NCBI GenBank assembly: GCA_041391365.1
Contig: JAWKOC010000002.1
Span: 558,001 to 622,000, forward strand
From: JAGRAX01 sp041391365
Lineage (GTDB): Bacteria > Bdellovibrionota_G > JALEGL01 > JAGRMV01
DNA length: 64,000 bases
Reading direction: 5' to 3'
Shown here: piece by piece, positions 36,587-46,090 of the stretch
How the letters are laid out: every line of letters begins with the position of its first letter
Position numbering within the stretch: the first letter of the stretch is position 1
Translations under genes and position numbers: made by a program
Notes under the pieces: model-generated
What the model saw: only the letters and a program-made list of their open reading frames with translations
The model's database searches: none
What the model was told of the DNA's origin: nothing

Positions 36587-37977
36587 AAAAAGAAGTATTG
36601 GTCATAGGAGGAGGCATGGCGGGCGTGGAAGCCGCGATGCTCTTGGCAAGGAGAGGCATCCACGTCGATTTGATGGAAATGCGTCCCACACAAACCACAG
36701 CTGCACACAAAACCGATCAACTGGGAGAACTGGTGTGCAGCAATTCGCTCGGATCCAACTCCGAACACACGGCCCCCAGCATCCTCAAACGAGAGATGCG
36801 AGCCATTGGATCGCTGATCTTGGAGGCTGCAGAACATGCTCAGGTGCCTGCGGGGAGCGCGCTTTCCGTGGATCGAGAAAAGTTTGCGAACTGGATCACA
36901 GAAAAAATTGCGCAAGAAAAAAACATTCGTGTGGTTCGACAAGAACAATTGACCTTGCCCTCGGATCAGCTTTGCATTGTAGCCACAGGACCCTTGACGT
37001 CCGATGCGTTGGCTGCTGAATTGGCCACATGTTTTGACAAAGAAAGTTTGTATTTTTACGATTCGATTTCTCCCATCATTGATGCTCAAAGCATCGATGA
37101 AAGTCAGTGCTATTTTGCCAATCGATACGACCAAGAGCGTGGAGACTATCTCAATTGTCCTTTGGACAAAGATCAATACGAAACCTTGGTTCAAGAAATT
37201 CTCGATGCAGAAAAAGTTCCCTTGCATCAGTTCGAAGAAATGAAATGTTTTGAGTCGTGCATGCCCATTGAAGTCATGGCCAGCAGAGGCATGAAAACAC
37301 TGGCGTTTGGCCCGATGAAACCCGTTGGACTGGAACATCCCAAAACGGGAAAGAGACCCTATGCCGTGGTTCAACTTCGAAAGGAAAATGAGCCCACCAC
37401 CATGTACAACATGGTGGGATTTCAATCACGGATGAAATGGCCTGAACAAAAAAGAGTCTTTCGTATGATTCCGGGGTTGCAACAAGCAGAATTCATACGC
37501 ATGGGATCCATGCATCGAAACACATACATTGATTCTCCACGCTTGCTTCATGAAGATCTCTCCATCAAAAACAAACCCAATGTTTTTGTGGCAGGTCAGC
37601 TCACCGGAGTGGAAGGTTATGTCGAGTCTGCGGCGATGGGGTTATGGTCGGCTCTCAAAGTCTATGGGCGCATCACGGATTCCGTGATTGATTTGCCTCC
37701 CATCGAATCCGGTTTGGGAAGTTTGATTCGAGTCATCACCTGCAATCCACTCAAGAGCGAGTTTTCTCCGATGAACATGAACTTCGGCATTTTTCCACCG
37801 ATGCCTGCGGGAGCTGGCAAAAAAAAGGGAAAAAAAGAGAGACGAGCGCTGATGGATGAACGTGCACAAAAAGCATTTGACCGTTGGATGGATCAAGGCA
37901 TGCGAGATCATTCAAAGGTTTCAATGGTGACAGGCGAGCAACCCACATGGAAAACCACAAGCAACAATCTAGCTTGA
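36583..37977 (+). CDS. trmFO: tRNA m5U54 methyltransferase TrmFO (folate-dependent)
   Basis: From ATG 36583 (ATGA overlap with dprA) the product is 464 residues. The FAD-binding GGGMAGVEAA is at residues 9-18; LGELVCSNSLGSN, AGQLTGVEGYVESAAMG and the C-terminal NFGIFPPM are typical of TrmFO, formerly Gid. It makes 5-methyluridine in the T-loop of tRNA using methylene-tetrahydrofolate. An ORF opening 231 bp upstream in the same frame is only the antisense-free read-through of dprA sequence. The xerC remnant begins inside its last codons. Confidence 0.95.
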   Translation: MKKEVLVIGGGMAGVEAAMLLARRGIHVDLMEMRPTQTTAAHKTDQLGELVCSNSLGSNSEHTAPSILKREMRAIGSLILEAAEHAQVPAGSALSVDREKFANWITEKIAQEKNIRVVRQEQLTLPSDQLCIVATGPLTSDALAAELATCFDKESLYFYDSISPIIDAQSIDESQCYFANRYDQERGDYLNCPLDKDQYETLVQEILDAEKVPLHQFEEMKCFESCMPIEVMASRGMKTLAFGPMKPVGLEHPKTGKRPYAVVQLRKENEPTTMYNMVGFQSRMKWPEQKRVFRMIPGLQQAEFIRMGSMHRNTYIDSPRLLHEDLSIKNKPNVFVAGQLTGVEGYVESAAMGLWSALKVYGRITDSVIDLPPIESGLGSLIRVITCNPLKSEFSPMNMNFGIFPPMPAGAGKKKGKKERRALMDERAQKAFDRWMDQGMRDHSKVSMVTGEQPTWKTTSNNLA

Positions 37978-38886
37978 TCCAGGCCTATCGACGTTACCTT
38001 GGTCACAGTCGAGGGTTCTCCCCTCATACCGTTGAAAACTACATTTCGGATGTCGTGCAGTTTGTGACGTTTGTGGAGGAAGATCCATATCAATTTTCTT
38101 CTCATCAGATTCAAGCCATCACCCCCCAACATCTTCGTGGATACATGGATCATCTGCACCGACAAAAAATCAAAGCCAACAGCCAGTCTCGAAAAATCAG
38201 TTCTCTGCGCATGTTTTTTCAGTGGGCCATTCGCCACGACTACTGCAAAACAGATCCCAGAAGCGCAGCCGCAAACACCCAAACAGCCCAAAAACCTGCT
38301 CCGATGTTCCAAATCAGGAATCAGATTCAGGGGTTTTTCAGCAAAACCAGAACAATCCATCACACGTATCACGATCGAAACGTGGCAATGTTCGAAACCC
38401 TCTAAAAGTGGGCTGCGTGTTTCGGAGTTGGTGGCGTTGGACTGGACTTGCATTGTAAACTCAGATCCATGAAATTCGAGTGCCTCGGGAAAGGGGCAAA
38501 CATTCGTTAAGCCTTTGGAGAATATGCAGCAAAGGCCATTGAGACCTACCGAGTGGGGAGCTACAAAAAATTTCAGAGAAACCGCATTCCGAGAGGCCGT
38601 TTTTTTGAACTTCAATAATATCGAGGATTTTGGATGACCACGCGTGGAGTGTCTATGCTGCCCAAAACCTATCTCTCTCTGCTATGACGTATAGCGTAAA
38701 TTTATCTCCACACTCCTTTTCGGCACGGCTTTTGCCACCCATTTGCTCGATGATGGGGCGCGGATTTGCGTACGATTCAGGAGTTTCTCGACACCGCCAG
38801 CTGACAAGTACAGAAAAATATACACTAAAGTAAGTATGAGGAAGTTGCAGGAAGTCTATCGGGCTTCTCACCAATGTCTCAAGTGA
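37947..38886 (+). pseudogene. xerC: xerC-like tyrosine recombinase, broken by many indels
   Basis: An intact N-terminal core-binding domain reads MENHKQQSSLIQAYRRYLGH ... FSPHTVENYISDVVQF from ATG 37947. After about 38310 recognisable XerC pieces alternate between frames. They are SGLRVSELVALDW (38410 region), LGKG, GEYAAKAIETYRV, TTRGVSML, LSPHSF and HRQLTSTEKYT, ending in the remnant MRKLQEVYRASH before TGA 38884-38886. Catalytic Arg, His and Tyr regions can be traced but not in one frame. XerC resolves chromosome dimers at dif, so loss would be surprising. Both insertions and deletions are needed, so either true decay or very poor sequence is possible. Confidence 0.7.
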
Positions 38887-38948
38887 AGACATTGTGAGCA
38901 CGGAGAATGAAATTTCATTGGGTCATTTGACCGACATCGGTGGAGGAG

Positions 38949-39828
38949 ATGGACCTATCTCCCGAGGATGTGTTTGTGTTTTCTCGATCAATGGTCAATC
39001 CAACGCCAAGGAAATTGCACGATCACTGGATTTGATCTGAAAAAGTAGTGGCCATCGTGGACGTCTCAAAAAACCCCTCGGCGCGGTCTCGACCAAAGAA
39101 ACTCAGTCCCAAAGAAAAGACCCGCCACATGGAAAGTCCGCCAAAAGCATGCTGGAGATTTTGGATGAAGAAGACCAGAACCTGGAGCTAAAAAGTTTTC
39201 CCCTTCGACATCGCCGCCAAGAGATTTTGCCGCTCAAAATTGATGAGATCCAAAAAAAGAATTGGTACGAAGTGTTTGAGATCCCGGTCAAAGCTTCCAA
39301 AGCCGAGATCCAAAGGCACATTCGATATGGTCAAAAAGTTTCACCCCGACAAATATTTCCTCAACTGCCCCATCGGACATTACTTTGCAAAAAGTTGAGA
39401 CCATTTTTCAATTCGTTCAAGAAGGGTATGAGACCTGATTAACTTGCACTGAGATCGGCCTATGACCAAACGCTCAAATTGGAACAGGTCCACAAAAAAC
39501 TTTCTCAACCTGGCAGCATTCCCATGCGCAACCTCCACAACGAAAATCCAGCAGTCATCCCGCAAGGCGCGGCCCAGGCCCGGGGGCTTAACAACGTGAA
39601 GGAAAGAGAGTCGTTGGGTCATGCAGCTAAAACTTTATCAATTGGGCTGCCAAATTGACCTCTGCCAATCCTGAGTATCATCATAAGCTTGGATCGACTC
39701 GAATCTTCCAAAATCGGCGCCGAATAAGCAGATCGAAAAATATCTATCGTTAATTTTTAAGTATGTTAGAGTTTTACAAGATTGGCGTGCTCAAAAATGC
39801 CTTTGAGTCCGCAGCCGCATCGAAGTGA
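38949..39828 (+). pseudogene. J-domain protein gene, broken by several frameshifts
   Basis: Pieces in different frames give MDLSPEDVFVFSR, INGQSNAKEIARSLDL, a linker, then ILPLKIDEIQKKNWYEVFEI (J-domain helix I), KASKAEI and the signature HPD at 39342-39350 in KKFHPDKYF. These are followed by SAYDQTLKLEQVHKK and a tail ending YKIGVLKNAFESAAASK. It sits immediately upstream of an intact DnaK-like gene, so it is the expected cochaperone. The density of indels matches that in the neighbouring xerC remnant and stops abruptly at the dnaK-like start. The intact original cannot be reconstructed with certainty. Confidence 0.6.
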
Positions 39829-39831
39829 AAC

Positions 39832-41622
39832 ATGGGAACAGTACTCGGAATAGATTTAGGTACAACCAACTCCTGCGTGGCCTTTACAGAAGGTCGACAA
39901 ACCACGATCATCCCCAACAAAGCGGGTTATCTGACCACACCATCGGTTGTGGCCGTGGTGGATGATGGAAAAATCATCGTAGGTCAAGTGGCCAAACGTC
40001 AGGCCATTGCCAACCCCACCAATACCATCACCAGTTCCAAACGTTTCATCGGAAGACGCATCGATGCTCCTGAGGTCAATCACTCCAAGGCGATCTATGC
40101 CTATGAAATTTTCGAAGGTCCTCACGAAGACATCCGTATTCGAGCCAAAAACTGCGAACTTTCCTTGCCCGAAGTGGCTTCCTACATTTTGTTGGAACTC
40201 AAACGTGTGGCGGAGGAATACTTAAGTCAAAAGGTAAAAGATGTGGTGATCACCGTTCCGGCACATTTCAACGATTCGCAACGTCAGGCCACCAAAGATG
40301 CCGGACGAATTGCAGGACTCAATGTTCTGCGGATCATCAATGAACCCACGGCGGCAGCGATTGCCTATGGGTTCAACAAAAAGAACAACAAAAAAGTTGC
40401 CGTGTTTGATCTGGGTGGGGGTACCTTTGATATTTCCATTTTGGACATTCAAGAGGGCGTGTTCAAAGTTCTTGGAACCGATGGAGACACCTTCTTGGGG
40501 GGCGACGATTTTGACAATGCCTTGATCGACTATGTGGCCACACAGTTTTTGGAAACCAGCAGCATTGATCTGCGAGAAAACAAAATCGCGTTGCAACGTC
40601 TCAAAGATGCGTGCGAGAGAACCAAATGCGATCTCTCATCCTTTCACGAAGTCGAAATCAACTTGCCCTTCATCACCACCAAAAATGGAACCCCTTTGCA
40701 TTTGAACATGACCATCGATCGAAAAACCTTGATCGAACTCACCAAAACCATTGTAGACAAAACATTGAAGATTTGTCAGCGCTGCTTGGATCAAGTGGGC
40801 GTAACCAAAGAAGATTTGGATGACGTTCTTTTGGTGGGGGGACAAACGCGCATGCCGTTTTTGGCCGATCGCGTGTCCAATTTCTTTGGGCGATCTGCCT
40901 CCAAGCAAATCAATCCTGATGAAGCAGTGGCCATTGGAGCGGCCATTCACGGCAAATCTTTGGTTTCGGAGATGGATTTCGAAATGCTTCTTTTGGATGT
41001 TACGCCTTTGCCTTTGGGCATTCAATCGGTGGGGCGAACGTTCACCAAAGTCATCGAAGCCAACACCACAGTGCCGGTCTCCAAAAAGAAAGTCTTTACC
41101 ACCGTCAAAGACAATCAAAAATCGGTTCGCATCAAGGTGTATCAAGGATTTAGCCCTTCTATCGAAGACAACGAACTGCTCGGAGAGTTTTTGCTGGAGG
41201 GCATTCGAAAAGCCAAAGCGGGAGAACCTGAGGTTGAAGTTTCCTTTCACATCGATGCCAACGGAATCGTGCAGGTCTCAGCCAAAGATTTGGAAACCAA
41301 TCAGCAGCAGTCCATTCGTGTGACCATGTCGAGCGGTTTGAGCGAAGACGAAATCCAAGACATGCAGGAACAAGCGCAAGAGTTGGAAGTTAAACTTCGC
41401 AACGAAGAAGAGTCCGAAGCCTGGCTTCAAAAAAACGAATTGGTTTTTTACAAACTCCGCAAGTCGTTCTTGAAGAACAAAGAGCAACTTCCCGAAGACA
41501 AAGCGCAAACCATTCAAACACTCTTGCAAAGCAGTGAAAGTCTTTTGGCCAATCGAGACATCCAGCACCTCAAAGATTTGTACCATCGAGTTCAAACACA
41601 GCTCAACGAGCTTGAAGCATGA
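39832..41622 (+). CDS. Hsp70-family chaperone (DnaK paralogue)
   Basis: This 596-residue protein has an actin-like ATPase domain (GIDLGTTNSCVA; INEPTAAAIAYG; VFDLGGGTFDIS; LVGGQTRMP) and a substrate-binding beta domain (VTPLPLGIQ ... GRTFTKVIEANTTVP). The helical lid is shorter than in housekeeping DnaK, and there is no EEVD-like end, so it is probably a secondary DnaK that works with the adjacent J-protein. It heads or joins an operon with the aminotransferase (ATGA overlap). Confidence 0.92.
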   Translation: MGTVLGIDLGTTNSCVAFTEGRQTTIIPNKAGYLTTPSVVAVVDDGKIIVGQVAKRQAIANPTNTITSSKRFIGRRIDAPEVNHSKAIYAYEIFEGPHEDIRIRAKNCELSLPEVASYILLELKRVAEEYLSQKVKDVVITVPAHFNDSQRQATKDAGRIAGLNVLRIINEPTAAAIAYGFNKKNNKKVAVFDLGGGTFDISILDIQEGVFKVLGTDGDTFLGGDDFDNALIDYVATQFLETSSIDLRENKIALQRLKDACERTKCDLSSFHEVEINLPFITTKNGTPLHLNMTIDRKTLIELTKTIVDKTLKICQRCLDQVGVTKEDLDDVLLVGGQTRMPFLADRVSNFFGRSASKQINPDEAVAIGAAIHGKSLVSEMDFEMLLLDVTPLPLGIQSVGRTFTKVIEANTTVPVSKKKVFTTVKDNQKSVRIKVYQGFSPSIEDNELLGEFLLEGIRKAKAGEPEVEVSFHIDANGIVQVSAKDLETNQQQSIRVTMSSGLSEDEIQDMQEQAQELEVKLRNEEESEAWLQKNELVFYKLRKSFLKNKEQLPEDKAQTIQTLLQSSESLLANRDIQHLKDLYHRVQTQLNELEA

Positions 41623-42725
41623 GCGCGCTTCCCATCAAACTTTTTACTCCTGGCCCCACACCCGTTCCTAGACAAGTGATGGAAGCCATGTCCAGACCGA
41701 TGATTCATCATCGATCCGCAGAATTTTCGGAAATCTTTGGGAAAGTTCGGCGCCAACTCTCAGATTTGATGGGCGTGGGAACCCAAGGTCAGAGTTTGCT
41801 GTTTACGTCCAGTGGCAGCGGTGCGATGGAAGCGGCAGTGTGCAGTTTGTTTGACAAAGGCGATCATGTGGTGGTGGTCGAGTCTGGAAAATTTGGACAA
41901 CGCTGGAAAAAACTCGCACAGCATTTTTCACTCACGATGGATCTTGTGGAAGTGGAGTGGGGAAAAACCGTCACGCTGGATCAGATCGAAAACGTTTTGA
42001 CTCCCACAACCAAGGGTGTGTTGATTCAGGCCTGCGAAAGTTCCACTGGAGTGTTTCATCCGATTTATGATCTGGCCAAGCTCATCAAGAGCCACTCCAA
42101 AGCCTTGTTTGTGGTCGATGCCATCACGGCATTGGGGATTCATGATTTGGATCAAGAGAGAGATCTCATCGATGTGCTCATCGGTGGCTCTCAAAAAGCC
42201 TTGATGTGCCCGCCAGGGCTAGCCACGATGGGGCTTCGAGCCAGTGCGATCGAGCAGATTCGTCCTGGAGTAGGTTTTTATTTTTCTTTGGCCAATGAAC
42301 TGAAAAACCAAAAAGACAACAAAACAGCCTTCACACCTGCAGTGTCTTTGGTGCGTGGATTGAGTGCCGCCATGGATATCATCGAAGCAGAGGGAAAGAC
42401 GCAGGTCTTTGCTCGCCACAAACACATGCAAACGCTCACGCGAGCACATTTTCGCAAGGTGGGACTGGAGTTGTTCAATCTCGATCAAGATGCAAGTCTA
42501 GGCATCACAGCGGTGGATGCTCAAGAGCGCTTTGATGTGAAAGCGTGGCTTACGTTTTTGAAAAAAGAATACAACATGTGGCTTGCCGGGGGACAAGATC
42601 ATCTCGAAGGAAAAATTTTCCGTTTCTCTCACATGGGAGCCGTTTCGGTGGAGCAGGTGGAGCAAGCTCTGCAGATCATCACCGAAAGTTTGAGTGCAGC
42701 GCCTTTCCAGGTGCTCGGTTCATAG
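41619..42725 (+). CDS. Class V aminotransferase (serine/alanine--glyoxylate type)
   Basis: This 368-residue fold-type I PLP enzyme opens LFTPGPTPVPRQVMEAM, with MIHHRS, TSSGSGAMEAA and the PLP lysine in GGSQKALMCPPGLA, typical of the alanine-glyoxylate/serine-pyruvate aminotransferase group. It sits 19 bp before serA. In several bacteria and archaea the same pairing is thought to supply the transaminase of serine biosynthesis in place of SerC; that assignment here is inference. Confidence 0.85.
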   Translation: MSALPIKLFTPGPTPVPRQVMEAMSRPMIHHRSAEFSEIFGKVRRQLSDLMGVGTQGQSLLFTSSGSGAMEAAVCSLFDKGDHVVVVESGKFGQRWKKLAQHFSLTMDLVEVEWGKTVTLDQIENVLTPTTKGVLIQACESSTGVFHPIYDLAKLIKSHSKALFVVDAITALGIHDLDQERDLIDVLIGGSQKALMCPPGLATMGLRASAIEQIRPGVGFYFSLANELKNQKDNKTAFTPAVSLVRGLSAAMDIIEAEGKTQVFARHKHMQTLTRAHFRKVGLELFNLDQDASLGITAVDAQERFDVKAWLTFLKKEYNMWLAGGQDHLEGKIFRFSHMGAVSVEQVEQALQIITESLSAAPFQVLGS

Positions 42726-42743
42726 CTGAAAGGTAAGAACGAC

Positions 42744-44333
42744 GTGAAAGTATTGGTGTGTGATGCCATCTCTTCCGATGGATTGAAAAATCTAAAAGCC
42801 ATTCCAAATCTAGAGATCGATGTGCAGACCGATCTTCCCAAAGCGCAGCTTCTACAGATCATTCCCAACTATGAAATTGTCATTGTACGCAGCTCTACCC
42901 TTATTGACCGCGATGTGATCGAAGCGGGTTCTCGACTGGCGCTGGTTGCGCGAGCGGGGATGGGGGTGGACACCATCGATGTGCCGGCCGCTACGGAAAA
43001 AGGTGTGATTGTCATGAACACACCGGCCGCCAACTCCGTGTCTGCAGCGGAGCATAGTTTTGCCTTGATCTTGGCCATGGTTCGAAATGTTCCTCAAGCG
43101 CATCAAGATCTCAAACAAGGAGTATGGAATCGCAAAAAATACACGGGAACCGAACTCGCTCACAAAACCTTGGGTCTTCTTGGATTGGGCAATGTGGGTC
43201 GATACGTTGGACAATTTGCCAAAGCGTTTCAAATGAAAGTGATTGCTTTTGATCCATTCATCACCGATCAAGCGGCGCAGCAGTTGGGTGTGGAGAGAGT
43301 GGAACTCGATGAGCTCTACAAACGCTCAGACATTCTATCGATTCATGCGGTGCTCAACGAAAAAACCAAACACATGGTTTCCAAAGATGCCGTCTCCAAG
43401 ATGAAAAAAGGCATCCGCATTTGCAACTGTGCTCGCGCAGAAATCTTGGACACGCAGGCCATGGTCCAAGGACTAGAGTCTGGCGTGATTGCGGGTTTGG
43501 CCCTTGATGTGTTTGAGACTGAACCTGTTCCCTCAGATCATCCCTTGGTCAAACATCCGCAAGTGGTGGTCACACCGCATTTGGGAGCCTCCACCAAAGA
43601 AGCCCAAGACCAGGTCATGGAAAGTTTGGTGGATCAACTCAGACGATATGTCGAAGAAGATTTCATTCTCAATGGCATCAATGTTCCCGCCATCAGCCAC
43701 GAAAAACTCCAAACCCTCGGACCTTTTTTGCAGCTCGCGCATGAGATGGGCAACATCATGGGGCAGTTGTTTGATGAAACCGCATCTTCGATTCACATCG
43801 GCATCAAATCCAAAAACGTAGAGGAAAAAGATCTTCTTCCCATTTCGCATTCTGCACTCGCCGGTTTTTTGAAACAGCAGGTCTCTGGGCGAGTCAACAT
43901 CGTCAATGCACCGCTGCTGGCGCAAGAGCGCAACATCCAGTGGGGCAGGCTCTCTTTTGAAGTGGAATCCAATTATCGACATGTGATTGAGTTGCACATC
44001 ACGTTTGCCGGGGGAGAACAGCACATTCTCAAAGGAACCATCGGCACGCAAAACACCCCCCGCATCGTTCAATTCGATGCCTTCGAGCTCGAAGTTCGGG
44101 CCAAGGGCTGCATGCTCTGGCTCAAAAACGAGGATCTTCCGGGAATCGTCGGAAAATGGGGAAGCATTTTGGGACAAAAAAACATCAACATCTCCCAAGT
44201 CCAGGTCTCTTCCGTGCCCAAGGATCGTGTGGCCTTGGCCGTCATGAATATTGATTCCCCTGCTGGGGAAGAAGTGTTACAAGCACTTCGAGGCATCGAA
44301 AATGTGTTCGAAGTCAAACAAGTTCACCTGTAA
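42744..44333 (+). CDS. serA: D-3-phosphoglycerate dehydrogenase
   Basis: The 529-residue product has the full-length (type I) SerA layout. A 2-hydroxyacid dehydrogenase domain carries LGLGNVGRYVG (NAD site) and catalytic residues in NCARAEI, LDVFETEP and HLGASTKEA. An intervening (ASB) domain and a C-terminal ACT domain (DLPGIVGKWGSIL) follow, the usual serine-feedback site. It oxidises 3-phosphoglycerate as the first step to serine. The start is GTG 42744. purA follows after 18 bp. Confidence 0.96.
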   Translation: MKVLVCDAISSDGLKNLKAIPNLEIDVQTDLPKAQLLQIIPNYEIVIVRSSTLIDRDVIEAGSRLALVARAGMGVDTIDVPAATEKGVIVMNTPAANSVSAAEHSFALILAMVRNVPQAHQDLKQGVWNRKKYTGTELAHKTLGLLGLGNVGRYVGQFAKAFQMKVIAFDPFITDQAAQQLGVERVELDELYKRSDILSIHAVLNEKTKHMVSKDAVSKMKKGIRICNCARAEILDTQAMVQGLESGVIAGLALDVFETEPVPSDHPLVKHPQVVVTPHLGASTKEAQDQVMESLVDQLRRYVEEDFILNGINVPAISHEKLQTLGPFLQLAHEMGNIMGQLFDETASSIHIGIKSKNVEEKDLLPISHSALAGFLKQQVSGRVNIVNAPLLAQERNIQWGRLSFEVESNYRHVIELHITFAGGEQHILKGTIGTQNTPRIVQFDAFELEVRAKGCMLWLKNEDLPGIVGKWGSILGQKNINISQVQVSSVPKDRVALAVMNIDSPAGEEVLQALRGIENVFEVKQVHL

Positions 44334-44351
44334 ACCGCTAGGATAGGGCAT

Positions 44352-45644
44352 ATGGCAAACATCGTATTGGTAGGCATTCAATGGGGAGACGAAGGAAAAG
44401 GCAAAATTGTCGATTTTCTGTCGGACAAGGCTGACTATGTGGTTCGCTTCCAAGGAGGCAACAACGCTGGCCATACCGTGATTGTGGGAGATCAAAAAGT
44501 GGTCCTCCATTTGATTCCCTCAGGCATTTTGCGCCCCTCCACCACCTGTGTGATTGGCAACGGAGTGGTCGTGAATTTGGATGTTCTCCAGAACGAACTC
44601 GAATCGCTCAAAAGCCAAGGCATTCACGTTTCGACCGACCAGCTCAAAATCAGTGAAAATGCCCACTTGATCCTGCCCTATCATCTCAAAATTGAAGAAA
44701 GCAACGAAGAACGCCGAGGAGACCAAAAAGTGGGCACCACCAAGCGTGGGATTGGCCCCACGTATGTAGACAAGGTCGCTCGCGAAGGTTTGCGTTTGGC
44801 CGATCTCAAAGATCCAGAACATTTGAAAACCAAACTGGGCGCCTTGCTCGCCGCCAAAAACGAGATCTTGGAAAAAGTCTATGGCCAAGAGCCCATTGCT
44901 TTTGGGCCCTTGTACGACAACCTACTGGCTCATCGGGCCTGGGTGCTGCCCCATGTGTGCAATGCCTCGCTGGTGATTCATCAGGGACATCGACAGGGCA
45001 AAAACATTCTCTTTGAAGGTGCCCAAGGCACGTCCCTGGATGTGGACCATGGAACCTATCCCTTTGTAACCTCGTCCAACACGGTTGCTGGAGGAGCTTG
45101 CGTGGGGTCGGGCATTGGTCCTACCGCCATCGACAAGGTCATCGGCGTGCTCAAAGCCTACACCACGCGGGTGGGATCGGGACCCTTTCCCACAGAACTT
45201 TTTGACGAGGTGGGAAAGCGCATACAAACCGTGGGACACGAATTCGGAGCCACCACCGGTCGACCCCGCCGCTGCGGATGGCTGGATGCAGTTTTTCTCA
45301 AATATGCCGTGCGCATCAATGGATTGACAGATCTGTCCGTGACCAAACTCGACGTATTGACCGGTTTGGATGAGATCAAAATTTGCACCGCCTACAAGCA
45401 TCCCGATGGCAGCATCTCCGACACGTTTGTGTCCGATGGAAGAGATCTAGAAAAGGTCCAACCTGTGTTTGAAGTTCATCAGGGATGGAAAACTTTTCCC
45501 AAAGAAGCCAAAAATTTTGAGGATTTGCCCTCCCAAGCCAAGGCCTTTTTGCGAAGGATTGAGGAACTTTCCGAAACCAAAGTTTCGATGGTGTCGACCG
45601 GACCCAAACGAGACGAGCAAATTGTTGTGCACAATTTGTTTTAG
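44352..45644 (+). CDS. purA: Adenylosuccinate synthetase
   Basis: The 430-residue product has the GTP-binding start IQWGDEGKGKIVD, FQGGNNAGHT, GIGPTYVDK and VTKLDVLTGLD, all standard PurA motifs. It condenses IMP and aspartate to adenylosuccinate with GTP, the first step to AMP. It follows serA closely and ends 91 bp before tRNA-Lys. Confidence 0.97.
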   Translation: MANIVLVGIQWGDEGKGKIVDFLSDKADYVVRFQGGNNAGHTVIVGDQKVVLHLIPSGILRPSTTCVIGNGVVVNLDVLQNELESLKSQGIHVSTDQLKISENAHLILPYHLKIEESNEERRGDQKVGTTKRGIGPTYVDKVAREGLRLADLKDPEHLKTKLGALLAAKNEILEKVYGQEPIAFGPLYDNLLAHRAWVLPHVCNASLVIHQGHRQGKNILFEGAQGTSLDVDHGTYPFVTSSNTVAGGACVGSGIGPTAIDKVIGVLKAYTTRVGSGPFPTELFDEVGKRIQTVGHEFGATTGRPRRCGWLDAVFLKYAVRINGLTDLSVTKLDVLTGLDEIKICTAYKHPDGSISDTFVSDGRDLEKVQPVFEVHQGWKTFPKEAKNFEDLPSQAKAFLRRIEELSETKVSMVSTGPKRDEQIVVHNLF

Positions 45645-45688
45645 TTGATCTCTGCACCGATAAAAATTTCCCTGGAAGACCTTTTTTA

Positions 45689-45716
45689 TTGATCCGCCTC
45701 GTCATTCATGTATAAC
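45689..45716 (+). promoter_or_regulatory. Promoter of tRNA-Lys
   Basis: TTGATC (45689-45694) and TATAAC (45711-45716), 16 bases apart, lie 20 bp upstream of the tRNA. GC-rich bases after the -10 (GACGGC) suit a stringently controlled stable-RNA promoter. Confidence 0.55.
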
Positions 45717-45735
45717 GACGGCTCGAAATTTTGAT

Positions 45736-45810
45736 GGGCCGGTAGCTCAGGGGTAGAGCAGCAGACTTTTAATCTGCGGGTCGATGGTTCGATCCCATCC
45801 CGGCTCACCA
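45736..45810 (+). tRNA. tRNA-Lys (anticodon TTT), CCA encoded
   Basis: The cloverleaf is complete. The acceptor GGGCCGG pairs with CCGGCTC, the anticodon stem-loop is GCAGA-CTTTTAA-TCTGC, the T arm holds GGTTCGATCCC, and the discriminator A is followed by CCA. The spacer to the following tRNA contains the hairpin GCGTACTTTATGTACGC and may be transcribed as part of a dicistronic precursor. Confidence 0.95.
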
Positions 45811-45974
45811 TTTTTCTTTGAAAAGTGAATAAATAACTCTGCAGGACTTTGGAGTTTGAGTAAATTTCAAGACGGAGTGAGCGAGTCACCGCAGGCGTAC
45901 TTTATGTACGCTGAGGATGACAAGTGAAACGACAACGCCGAAATTTGCCAACATACAAAGTCTTACAAGGAAGT

Positions 45975-46052
45975 GTCCCCATCGTCTAGCCTGGTCCAGG
46001 ACATCGCCCTTTCACGGCGGTAACAGGGGTTCAAATCCCCTTGGGGACACCA
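45975..46052 (+). tRNA. tRNA-Glu (anticodon TTC), CCA encoded
   Basis: The acceptor GTCCCCA pairs with TGGGGAC, the anticodon stem-loop is TCGCC-CTTTCAC-GGCGG (anticodon TTC), the T arm is AGGGGTTCAAATCCCCT, and CCA is encoded. A strong intrinsic terminator follows after 9 bases, so this is the end of the tRNA operon. The downstream side is the border of the accessory island. Confidence 0.95.
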
Positions 46053-46061
46053 AAAAAAAAA

Positions 46062-46090
46062 GCCCGACTTTTTGTCGGGCTTTTTTTTTT
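46062..46090 (+). terminator. Intrinsic terminator of the tRNA operon
   Basis: GCCCGAC (46062-46068), loop TTTTT and GTCGGGC (46074-46080) are followed by ten T. A run of A upstream makes it work in both directions. A second copy with one extra G before its nine T lies at 46229-46257, inside the duplicated element. Confidence 0.9.
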
